NCBI GenBank assembly: GCA_905221615.1
Contig: CAJNDT010003557.1
Span: 607,001-671,000, forward strand
DNA length: 64,000 nt
Source: Symbiodinium sp. CCMP2592
Taxonomy: Eukaryota; Sar; Dinophyceae; Suessiales; Symbiodiniaceae
Direction of reading: 5' to 3'
This document shows, piece after piece, positions 40,501 through 47,336 of the stretch. Made by a program: the position numbers and the translations under genes. Every line of letters begins with the position of its first letter. Position 1 is the first letter of the stretch. The notes below the pieces were generated by a model that worked only from the letters and a program-made list of their open reading frames with translations, ran no database searches and had not been told where the DNA came from.

Positions 40501-40727
40501 TGTATTCGGTTATCACTCTCAAGAATCCGTATCATCAAGCAGTGACATCCTCGACACAGTCCCACACAGCCCGTATGGACCATCTCGGCATGGCTCACAC
40601 ACTGATGCACGATGCTCAGCAAGTAGAGCAATTGCGCAGTGTTGTCAGAAACCGGCTGACTTGTGCTTTACAGGACCAGCCCGTGGATGCAATTATGCAC
40701 CCTATGCACATTGACGCCATCCTGTGA
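37584..40727 (+). CDS. LINE polyprotein part 1: membrane region and EEP endonuclease
   Basis: The likely start is ATG 37584 (MGRDSRSAPKPHDSAD); the frame is open back to 37098. Residues 1-375 are disordered, Ser/Thr/Pro/Arg-rich. About 38730-39370 encodes five or six hydrophobic segments (ALSCLACFILCGYIAPVTGL, FLSGPVILWMVIYLL, VATVLLCGTFVAWHA, LWMLILLSQLL). A basic stretch (KRSFLRAQRRLQQHG) precedes the endonuclease, which starts near 39734 with VGVVTLNVGGLS. It has FLQETWR (catalytic Glu), IFGGDINTG (GDxN motif), LCLLNTW, and the late His in GARHLPVYSVI. It nicks target DNA to prime reverse transcription. The frame stops at TGA 40725-40727, but the same frame continues open into the RT. Confidence 0.75.
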   Translation: MGRDSRSAPKPHDSADTVEPLAKRAKVRDALPRRRPMQDSDQHNQTPSSPMTRTTAGASASASAGELRPREPLPRHRQLQAKSKTSKPADSPRNAAVARTPNNDPTARGPVASSIVVSEFSDGVLIKQTGLRARSPSSTPGTGSSRRPPTPPRCLRETAHGISVSTQTRRPKMVNKAVQVGKCGLKAQSKARPRRLDTNATENPEEAPAPGPKDTRAEHDDLRRQAADAVLTTAPWKRRQKARAGAREPATDGVSEGSARPTTTSANPVASMTPLPTTTTSRQGEATGKNAAASSTQSKPLSKVPYTAAGADPQEEIMELRFDQLQEMQRSAASRRNSVIQRARIQQQQNASSSTDVADASLSHAPTTVSNASSAYMKKRPPYAALSCLACFILCGYIAPVTGLYMVLLMYWWTFAGIVPARSAPLAIVARCLRGAYKMQCPLIHIFLSGPVILWMVIYLLQEFWSQIHSCLAEICSYLLQQPLRSQWRNVCDQAPAVATVLLCGTFVAWHAIRHTCQWSTYFVQTAFSWMRYLHPWCCYACGCLYSYTRVYIRLLGTTTLRHTPPPVRYCRPGPKSGGPWGLWMLILLSQLLRVSGVEARVGAPSVGAPGAAQTVLPGRHQAKLHRQRKEQGVFIVKRSFLRAQRRLQQHGTTWYRNRLYTHHDELKPIPLRSGPQPHDPNQARYARPRTAVPNLPSWPLQQPAQSVTPIQSSDVGVVTLNVGGLSKEGYDELAQWLNQPSTLRNVQIVFLQETWRCASEFSTQHWHWILSGAGQTAKANNGSGVAVLINNKLASSSHIRYQEWLPGRLLEVRITEDKRRPLLHRPITLVCAYQHSRISHSPEVYAKRLRFWEKLQKCLDAVPTRHTLIFGGDINTGISPMTRLVGKGAQVSTNPAQDQSEWQDIVQQHRLCLLNTWGSPAKTATYVGAEYSTLIDFLGVRERDSGHRAKLSRPQSQIHLFSWRSGARHLPVYSVITLKNPYHQAVTSSTQSHTARMDHLGMAHTLMHDAQQVEQLRSVVRNRLTCALQDQPVDAIMHPMHIDAIL

Positions 40728-43700
40728 CACGGATCCCAGGAACTCTTCCCGGGCACACGCCTCGGCTCTCGTCCGACGGAAGTATGGGATAACGAACAGA
40801 CTAAGCTCTCGCTGAAACATGTTTGGCAGGCACGTGCGCAGCTTCGCCGACATACCCTTGGGCCTCCACTTCGTGTTGCCTTTCATCTATGGCGTGCTCA
40901 TTGGCGACTTGTCAAAGCCCGCAAAGCGCTGCATTCGCAGTCCAACAAAGCGCGACGTGATAAATGGGACCAACAGCTTACCGAGGCGGAGGAGGCCTAT
41001 CACAAACATGACTCTCATTCTTTCTTTGCTATTGTGCGTAGACTTGCACCACGTCGTCCACGACAGCGCATTATGATGCGTAACAAGGATGGCACACTAT
41101 GCACACCACAGGAAGAAATTGGGCTGATTCATGACTACTGGCGCGGTGTATTTGATGTTCCGACACTCCCTAAATGCTCCGGCTATCTGTGGCATGGACT
41201 CAACATTACCACAAAGGAGGTGGAAATGGCCATCAGCAAATTATCAATGCGCAAAGCCTCGGCCCCAACCTCGGCTCCGCTCTGCAGCTGGCGTGCTTGT
41301 GCTCCTGACATTGCTCCTCTTATACAGGAATATTTGGCACAGCATTGGGGTGAAGGAGAACGTGCAGGTGACGAGGACATTGCTAGGTCCTGGCTAGTCT
41401 TTCTGGACAAGCCCAATAAACCCAGCAGCAAGCCCGAAAACCTTCGACCTATTGCTCTACAACCGGCTCCTGCCAAAATCATGGCCCTCCTTTTACGCTG
41501 GCGACTGCAACCGTATGTGGAGCAGCTGCTCCACCAATGTCCACAGTATGCATACACCAGAGGAAGAACCACTACGGATGCAATATCCCGTATTGCCCAA
41601 CACTGTGATTCTGTTCGAGCCAAAGTCAAACAGCAGACACTTTCACTCCATGAACGACGACAGGGCGCTGTACGAACCGTATGCACTGGTGGTGCTCAGC
41701 TGACTGTTGATTGCTCCAAAGCTTTTGACAGTTTACCTCGTTGCACTATGATGACCATGTTAACGTGGGCTGGTGTACCACCCGACTTGGCCACTGCTAT
41801 CATACAGGTCCATCAAGCTGGCACTTATCGTCATGGAAACGTGGACGACCCTGAATCCTGGATGGATATTGACAGTGCTCAAGGCGTGAGGCAAGGCTGT
41901 ATGCTTGCCCCATGTTTGTGGCTATTGTTCGTAACATACCTCTTCCATCACCTGGACACGACAATGGGAGGAGCTGATTCATGGACATGCCAGCACTCCA
42001 CTGCCTTCGCCGATGATCTTCACTTCAAGTGGGATCTTGACGATCCCAAAGCCCTGGATCGGATGAAGATGGAGGTCGCCACGGTACTCTCAGTGCTCAA
42101 GTCCTTTGGTCTTCAGATCAGCGCAGAAAAATCCACCATGTTGATCGAGATCCGCGGAACTGCTGCTGATGTTTGGTTGTCCAAGAACGTCTACAAAGAT
42201 GCTGAGAGCAACAAACACTTTCGTTATGACACGTTGGCCAAGCTCTCTATCCCGCTTGGTACCCAATTCAAGTATCTTGGGGTCATATTATCCTATCGCA
42301 ACTACGAGCTGGCCAGTGTCAAACATCGTGTACAACAGGCTGCCATACACCATTCCCGTCTTCGTCGCATTCTGCAAGGACGCGGGGGCATCAGCCGGCA
42401 TCAACGACTTCGACTCTGGCGCATCTGCATTCAGACAAGCCAGCTCTACGGACTCGAGGCCACAGGTGTCACGGAGGCAGGGATCAAATTACTACATGTT
42501 CAAATGCTTCGTCACCTAAGGGCCATTACAGGTCGACCCAGGCATCTTGATCGCAGCACTGATCAGGAATTGTTGGACAGTCTCAAAATGGCATCGGTCA
42601 GGCAGATGCTATCTCAACGACTTCAGTCGGCAAATACCCGTCTTTGCTCCAACACTGATCTGCCATGCTACGACAAAGACAATATACTGCGACGCATTCA
42701 GGCCTTACAAGCAGGTATTGACCAACCGATCTGCACACAGCGGGTCTCTACCGCCTTGACTACACCAGTACAGCAGACTCCGCATGATGATGTTACGCCG
42801 CAGGAGCAGAAAGTGCGACTCCAGGAACTACCCGCTGACACCAAGCAATTTCGATGTCAGGTATTCGGTCAGTCTTTTCCGTCTTTACATTTGGTGAAGA
42901 CCCATGAAGGAAAAGCCCACAAGATCTTGGCACCGAAACGGGAGCTGCCCCAGGATCGCTCCGTCTACTCCATCAACGGACTTCCGCAATGCCGTTTTTG
43001 TGGCTACAAATTCACGAAATGGAGTGGCCTCCAAAGACACATACAGCGGAACGGCTGCCCGATTCTTCGCCATGAAGATCCCGCCACCTTTGCCGCAACC
43101 GCGCCCGCGACTACAAACAAGGCTGAAGATCCTCTTCGTACTACACAACATGCATGGGTGGCCGACTCGACCATTGCCACCACCATGCCTTCAACTGGAG
43201 ATCAACCTTTGGTCCAAGATGCGCAACTACAGCAGGATGCCAGCAAGTACACGTGGACCAAGGTGCTTCACATGTGGCGTACAAAACATGACTTCACGAA
43301 TGTGTGTGTGTTCTGTGGTCAATGGGCAGTGGATGCCAGTGCTCTCAAACAGCATTATGCCAAGCAGCATCAGGCATTAACCAATCCGTGGATCGCAGCA
43401 TATCGGGCCGAGTGTAAGCAGCTAGCTAAAGTTGCCGTATCTAAGTGCCGCTTTTGTGGTACCACCACCACGGATGCTCGTCAGCATGCCCACAAATGCA
43501 TACATGTTTTTCAGGCCTACATGCTTACCAGCCACGTCTCAGGTCGAAATGGAGGACATGCCGGACTTCGATGCCGACAGCCAGATCCAGAGCCTCCTCG
43601 GGGGCCTCTCCTCAGTAGTGGACCTCAAACCACTTCTGAATCCAACGCCAACACCGGCGCGCAATCAGTCCCATCTGACCAACAAGCGTCCGAGGGCGGA

Positions 43701-45272
43701 ACAGTGGACTCGAGGCACCGGGAGCAAGGGCGGCGGCAAGGGCAAAGGAGTGGCCTCCAACGGTACTTTATCACAGGAGGATCTTCAACAGCTCCTCAGG
43801 CAGATCGTCGTCCTTCTCCTACGCCAAGGCGACCAACTCAATCGGCTACAGACGGATACCGGATACTATTTGGTCTTTCAAGTCCCGGGCGACGCCACCA
43901 TGGTACCAGTTCTGATTGCGGGAGCGCTCGAATGGCGCAATCAGAAGAAGGCCGACCCGACCAAGCTCACCATGTCTCTCCGCATAGCCCTCATCGGACT
44001 CTTCCTCAAGGAGCTTCAGATGCGTCTGGAAAAGATCCGGGCCAACGACCAACTTCAGGAGAAGCTCAAGGAGCAAGGCCTGATGACGGACGAAGGTGCT
44101 TGGACATATCGCCAATGGTGTCCAAAGAACAAAGCACTTCAGCTACAGCTCAGCAGGGATCCGATCAAGTGGGACGTACTGATGACACACATCACGAATG
44201 CTCTCCAGGGACTGAACAATCAGGACCACATCACACGTTTTCAGGCGACCAAAGCCTTGGAAGAAGGACAGATGGGTCCCACCCTTCCATTCCTTCTGGA
44301 CATCTCGCTCAAGCCGAGTGCGTGCCGTCTACACCAGAGTATGAGGGCATTGGTGGACTGCTCGGCCATGGAAGCAGTCGGCGCACGTATTCGACCCCAA
44401 CGAGCCAAGCGATCTCAACTCCAGGATCAGCTCCAGGAGTGGCTGCGAGGCAGGTTCTATCATGTCGGTTGCACAATCCACACAATATCTGTTATGCCAA
44501 CTCTTTCTTCATTGCCCTTGCATGGCTATTTGGTGAGGTCTCGATCTCTGAACATGCCCAGGCTCTATTTCAGATCTTGTGTTTTATCTGCCAGCATGGT
44601 CTCAAATTACTGTGTCTGCCTGATCACACGGCTTTTCAGGCATTGATTCAGGAATGGCCACATTTTGACCGACAGCAGGATGTGGCAGAGTTTGCGCAAC
44701 ATGTCCTCGATCGTACATGGCCGGTTCAGAATGTGCTTCCAATGAGTACTTGGCAGTCTCGTGACGAATCAGGATTCTCAACCGACGAAGGTCAGCACCT
44801 CATTATGCTTCCGATGCCCTCTCGCGGTTCAAACTCTGAGATTCAGCTGTCAGGGCTGATACAAACCTGGGCTCAGCAGTCTCCTGCACCAGGGCTGTGG
44901 CCACTGCCTCGGTTTGTGTGCCTGCAGCTTCTTCGCTTTTATACGGTTGGTGCCAGAGTTCGCAAAGACCAAAGAGCAGTAACGATTCCGCTTCAGGTAC
45001 GCTTACCAGTATTTCAAACAGAGATTGGACCGCGACCAGCTTGGCGTATGTATAGACTCCGAGCCCTTATTGGGCATCACGGCTCCACTCCGCGCTCAGG
45101 TCACTACAGAACGCTGCTGATTCACTGGGAGTCCACCCAGGAAGATCCCCAGTTGTATTACACAGATGATTCCTGTATGGCGCGTCGCCCCACAAATGCA
45201 CAACTCCGTGTGTTGATGACTGAAGTCTACTTGATCTTCCTGGAGTGCGTGGGGTATGTCAGCTCACTGTAG
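40728..45272 (+). CDS. LINE polyprotein part 2: reverse transcriptase, C2H2 fingers, USP-like deubiquitinase
   Basis: The frame is identical to part 1 and is open from the base after its TGA; the first GTG is at 41034. The RT has NLRPIALQPAPAKIMALLL, motif A LTVDCSKAFDSLP, motif B GVRQGCMLAP, motif C TAFADDLHF (FADD) and FKYLGVILSY. C2H2-type fingers follow: a degenerate one at about 42850, then CRFCGYKFTKWSGLQRHIQ, VCVFCGQWAVDASALKQH and CRFCGTTTTDARQHAHKC. About 300 codons of polar low complexity lie across 43540-44440, where another frame is the structured one. From 44460 comes a USP-like domain: Cys box NPHNICYANSFFIALAWL (Cys codon 44490-44492), QQDVAEFAQHVL, LPRFVCLQLLRF, and His box STPRSGHYRTLL (45096-45107), then DDS and EVYLIFL. 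The domain order is unusual for a LINE. Confidence 0.8.
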   Translation, partial: HGSQELFPGTRLGSRPTEVWDNEQTKLSLKHVWQARAQLRRHTLGPPLRVAFHLWRAHWRLVKARKALHSQSNKARRDKWDQQLTEAEEAYHKHDSHSFFAIVRRLAPRRPRQRIMMRNKDGTLCTPQEEIGLIHDYWRGVFDVPTLPKCSGYLWHGLNITTKEVEMAISKLSMRKASAPTSAPLCSWRACAPDIAPLIQEYLAQHWGEGERAGDEDIARSWLVFLDKPNKPSSKPENLRPIALQPAPAKIMALLLRWRLQPYVEQLLHQCPQYAYTRGRTTTDAISRIAQHCDSVRAKVKQQTLSLHERRQGAVRTVCTGGAQLTVDCSKAFDSLPRCTMMTMLTWAGVPPDLATAIIQVHQAGTYRHGNVDDPESWMDIDSAQGVRQGCMLAPCLWLLFVTYLFHHLDTTMGGADSWTCQHSTAFADDLHFKWDLDDPKALDRMKMEVATVLSVLKSFGLQISAEKSTMLIEIRGTAADVWLSKNVYKDAESNKHFRYDTLAKLSIPLGTQFKYLGVILSYRNYELASVKHRVQQAAIHHSRLRRILQGRGGISRHQRLRLWRICIQTSQLYGLEATGVTEAGIKLLHVQMLRHLRAITGRPRHLDRSTDQELLDSLKMASVRQMLSQRLQSANTRLCSNTDLPCYDKDNILRRIQALQAGIDQPICTQRVSTALTTPVQQTPHDDVTPQEQKVRLQELPADTKQFRCQVFGQSFPSLHLVKTHEGKAHKILAPKRELPQDRSVYSINGLPQCRFCGYKFTKWSGLQRHIQRNGCPILRHEDPATFAATAPATTNKAEDPLRTTQHAWVADSTIATTMPSTGDQPLVQDAQLQQDASKYTWTKVLHMWRTKHDFTNVCVFCGQWAVDASALKQHYAKQHQALTNPWIAAYRAECKQLAKVAVSKCRFCGTTTTDARQHAHKCIHVFQAYMLTSHVSGRNGGHAGLRCRQPDPEPPRGPLLSSGPQTTSESNANTGAQSVPSDQQASEGGTVDSRHREQGRRQGQRSGLQRYFITGGSSTAPQADRRPSPTPRRPTQSATDGYRILFGLSSPGRRHHGTSSDCGSARMAQSEEGRPDQAHHVSPHSPHRTLPQGASDASGKDPGQRPTSGEAQGARPDDGRRCLDISPMVSKEQSTSATAQQGSDQVGRTDDTHHECSPGTEQSGPHHTFSGDQSLGRRTDGSHPSIPSGHLAQAECVPSTPEYEGIGGLLGHGSSRRTYSTPTSQAISTPGSAPGVAARQVLSCRLHNPHNICYANSFFIALAWLFGEVSISEHAQALFQILCFICQHGLKLLCLPDHTAFQALIQEWPHFDRQQDVAEFAQHVLDRTWPVQNVLPMSTWQSRDESGFSTDEGQHLIMLPMPSRGSNSEIQLSGLIQTWAQQSPAPGLWPLPRFVCLQLLRFYTVGARVRKDQRAVTIPLQVRLPVFQTEIGPRPAWRMYRLRALIGHHGSTPRSGHYRTLLIHWESTQEDPQLYYTDDSCMARRPTNAQLRVLMTEVYLIFLECVGYVSSL
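43432..44646 (+). CDS. Overlapping +1-frame helical domain inside the LINE RT frame
   Basis: In the +1 frame relative to the RT, a 404-codon frame is open. From about 43540 it reads MEDMPDFDADSQIQSLLGGL, then a GSKGGGKGKG basic patch. A clearly structured helical region follows: QLLRQIVVLLLRQGDQLNRL, TMSLRIALIGLFLKELQMRL, WTYRQWCPKNKALQLQL, LMTHITNALQGLNNQDHI, QLQDQLQEWL. I recall this order (acidic start, GK patch, RHEDxL-like helix, WRYFQW-like motif) from uncharacterised dinoflagellate proteins. The RT frame remains open across the same bases but is low-complexity there. Expression would need a +1 shift into it, or independent initiation, and a compensating shift to reach the USP domain. 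Confidence 0.55.
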   Translation: MPYLSAAFVVPPPRMLVSMPTNAYMFFRPTCLPATSQVEMEDMPDFDADSQIQSLLGGLSSVVDLKPLLNPTPTPARNQSHLTNKRPRAEQWTRGTGSKGGGKGKGVASNGTLSQEDLQQLLRQIVVLLLRQGDQLNRLQTDTGYYLVFQVPGDATMVPVLIAGALEWRNQKKADPTKLTMSLRIALIGLFLKELQMRLEKIRANDQLQEKLKEQGLMTDEGAWTYRQWCPKNKALQLQLSRDPIKWDVLMTHITNALQGLNNQDHITRFQATKALEEGQMGPTLPFLLDISLKPSACRLHQSMRALVDCSAMEAVGARIRPQRAKRSQLQDQLQEWLRGRFYHVGCTIHTISVMPTLSSLPLHGYLVRSRSLNMPRLYFRSCVLSASMVSNYCVCLITRLFRH

Positions 45273-45370
45273 ATGCGGTAAAACAACCACTCGGGTGCTG
45301 CACTGTACATGCTTGCATGCTTTGCATTATATCAGTGCCCTCTTGATTCGCCGCCCTTTTCCGGCTTTTC

Positions 45371-46165
45371 ATGCATATGCCAGCTTTGAGCGTGTGTGCA
45401 GGTCATTATGCTTATCTTTTCTACATGGCGACTCACACTTTGGTGGGAACACCGACGGATTCAGCTGCAGTTCCAAGCCTAGATGCTGCCTGTATGCCCT
45501 ACAATTTACTACATGACGTGCCTTTCGGTATTTATCAGTCCAGACAGCGTGCCCAGTGGATGGATGCCAGAGGCACCTACAATTCACTTGATGATGTACC
45601 ACACTGTCTTCAGAACCGATGCACGACATCCGATTTTCAGGCACGTATGGCATCCAGCAGTGGTTCACATGGCACACCTGCGCAGCTATTGGTCCTGGTT
45701 CCGGCAACATCTGATTCTCTGGACGATGTACCACATTGTCTTCGAGACCGAGGAAGTGAACCTATCTCATGTATCACGATGGATATGCTACATACCTGGG
45801 CCGATCAGCCTGCCTCTCAACTTCTTACTCCCCACCACCTTGCTCAATTTTTGCATCGATGGGGTTTTTCAGCCGTGGATATTGTTGAATGGGGCATTTA
45901 TTACTACTTTGAGCAGGCTCCATGTACAGATGCAGAGTGGAAACAGGTGCTTCTTCAGCAGCTACACCGCAATGTTTATCAACTTTCCATGTCTGGTGCC
46001 ATATGCTATTTCAAACAGCTGCTAGTGGGTGCCCATCGGGAGGACTTTTTTGAGGAGCTTTACACGGTGGCATGCCGTCGCATTCAGCTGGATGATCCTA
46101 CTACTACTATGACCACTGTTCTTCACTGGCTATATATACTGGCCACGTATGGTACCTTGGTCTGA
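45371..46165 (+). CDS. LINE 3' open frame of unknown function (264 aa)
   Basis: The frame from 45371 to 46165 contains two copies of a (N/D)SLDDVPHCL motif about 45 residues apart. A more structured C-terminal part follows (HHLAQFLHRWGFSAVDIVEWGIYYYF, EWKQVLLQQLHRNVYQLSM, DFFEELYTVACRRIQLDD). The overlapping +1 frame is also open over 180 codons. It starts about 100 bp after the deubiquitinase stop. It may be a translated ORF, a former C-terminal extension, or open by chance. No family was recognised. Confidence 0.35.
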   Translation: MHMPALSVCAGHYAYLFYMATHTLVGTPTDSAAVPSLDAACMPYNLLHDVPFGIYQSRQRAQWMDARGTYNSLDDVPHCLQNRCTTSDFQARMASSSGSHGTPAQLLVLVPATSDSLDDVPHCLRDRGSEPISCITMDMLHTWADQPASQLLTPHHLAQFLHRWGFSAVDIVEWGIYYYFEQAPCTDAEWKQVLLQQLHRNVYQLSMSGAICYFKQLLVGAHREDFFEELYTVACRRIQLDDPTTTMTTVLHWLYILATYGTLV

Positions 46166-46338
46166 TGCCTCTACAGCTGTTTCTTTGACTGCATGGCCTT
46201 CACAGTCTGGTGGGCCATGCTATCTATCAGCTTCCGATCCACTGCTCTTCAATCTTCTATATGGTGCCTCTGATTTCGAAGGTGTTGCTTCATCAACGGT
46301 CTATTTACAGCATGGGACTTCTTTGTACATGTACATAC

Positions 46339-46553
46339 GGTCGAGTAGTCCAGTCCGTCTGGTTAGACCAATGCCATGTGTACAAAGGTCTAGTAGTCCA
46401 GTTCGTCTGGTTAGACCACGGTGTATATACGATCGAGTAGTCCAGTTCGTCTGGTTAGATCGATGCCATGTGTACAAAGGTCTAGTAGTCCAGTACGCCT
46501 GGTCAGACCGATGTGTATATACGATCGAGTAGTCCAGCATGTCTGGTTAGATC
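46339..46553 (+). ncRNA. Five tandem hairpins in the LINE 3' UTR
   Basis: 31-nt units lie at 46339, 46387, 46431, 46479 and 46523. Each has a stem GGTC...GACC or GATC...GATC plus an inner CCAG/CTGG stem closed by a 5-nt loop. Spacers alternate 17 and 13 nt, making a 92-bp dimer repeat. Outer-stem changes are compensatory (G-C to A-T at the second pair in units 3 and 5). Position before the A-rich tail suggests an RNA structure recognised by the LINE reverse transcriptase; that role is inferred. Confidence 0.65.
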
Positions 46554-46725
46554 GATGACTTGTGCTCTGTCTCACCTTTGTTAATGCTGACGTTGGTTTT
46601 TAAAACCACTCCTGCAGTGTTTGCCCACATGTGGCTAGCCCGGTGGGATTCACTGCTTTCTCACTCTGAGCCGATGCCACTGTGCATTGTAGCGTAGCGC
46701 GAGACTGCTGGACGGTTTGCGTCAT

Positions 46726-46745
46726 ACAAAGTACAAAAAAAAGTA
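46726..46745 (+). other. LINE A-rich 3' tail
   Basis: ACAAAGTAC is followed by a run of eight A and GTA, directly before the right target-site duplication. It is typical of target-primed reverse transcription products. Confidence 0.8.
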
Positions 46746-46758
46746 CACCTTTAGCAGA
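46746..46758. repeat. LINE target-site duplication, right copy
   Basis: CACCTTTAGCAGA is identical to 35012-35024. The methyltransferase codons resume immediately after it. Confidence 0.95.
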
Positions 46759-47336
46759 GCTAGAGAGATCCCCAGGCCGGGAGCGCCGGGCCCTTTGCGC
46801 AGCGAATCGCGCCCAGCGGGCCTTAAAGGCCTCAGCGGAGCAGACGCCGCACGAGTTCGCAGCGCGAACAGCCTAGTTGCCTTCATGGCACAGTGTTGCC
46901 ACTCCCTGTCTCAGCGAGGCGTTTGCTGGTCCATAGAAAACCCAGCTCGTAGTCTCCTGTGGAGGATGCCCTGCCTCAGAGAGGCCTTGCAGTCAGCCCA
47001 CAGAGTGGAGTTTGACGCTTGCATGTTTGGCAGCATGCGCCGCAAGCGTACTGCAATCCTCTCGAACCTGGATTGGTTCTCCGGTTTAAGCAGGGACTGC
47101 GACGGAGGCCACAAGCATCTGCCCTGGGGCAGAGCCTCAGTGGATGGTTCCACAGTGTGGTCTACCTCTTTGGAAAGTGCTTACACCACTCAGTTGAGTT
47201 CAGTATGGGTCTCCCTCGCAGCAGACCAATGCGCAGCAGAACTTCAAGCAGCGCCACTCAGCCGCAAGCGTCTGCGACGCCTGCGCTACGAGCCAGACTT
47301 CAGTGACAAAGTCACTCTTCAAGGCCCCGCAGCGCG
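46759..47336 (+). pseudogene. Retroelement C5 DNA methyltransferase, C-terminal half
   Basis: It continues the domain interrupted at 35024. AREIPRPGAPGPLRSESRPA is followed by ARVRSANSLVAFMAQCCHSL, then motif-IV-like VCWSIENPARSLLW (ENP in place of the more usual ENV). RKRTAILSNLDWFSGLSRDC and a Trp/Gly segment follow. The frame shifts by one base between about 47300 and 47400 to reach the reverse transcriptase frame, which may be decay or a programmed step. In an uninterrupted element this would be one polyprotein gag / methyltransferase-RT-RNase H. The methyltransferase could methylate the element's own DNA copies; activity is not possible here. Confidence 0.8.

Larger units (their letters stand above)
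35025..46745 (+). mobile_element. 11.7-kb LINE (non-LTR retrotransposon) with endonuclease, RT and USP domains
   Basis: It is bounded by a 13-bp target-site duplication and ends in an A-rich tail (ACAAAGTAC then eight A). The sequence order is a 5' region with one long open frame, a giant frame with membrane segments, EEP endonuclease, RT, zinc fingers and a USP-like domain, then a 3' ORF and a 3' UTR with five tandem hairpins. The length with one duplication copy (11,734) explains the frame difference of the flanking methyltransferase halves. It is essentially full length, unlike most LINE insertions, and has one apparent stop between endonuclease and RT. The clade was not assigned. Confidence 0.9.

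Noticed and set aside
35025..46745. LTR retrotransposon for the second insertion
   Set aside because: No terminal repeats; a 13-bp variable-type duplication, A-rich tail, EEP endonuclease and FADD reverse transcriptase all indicate a LINE.
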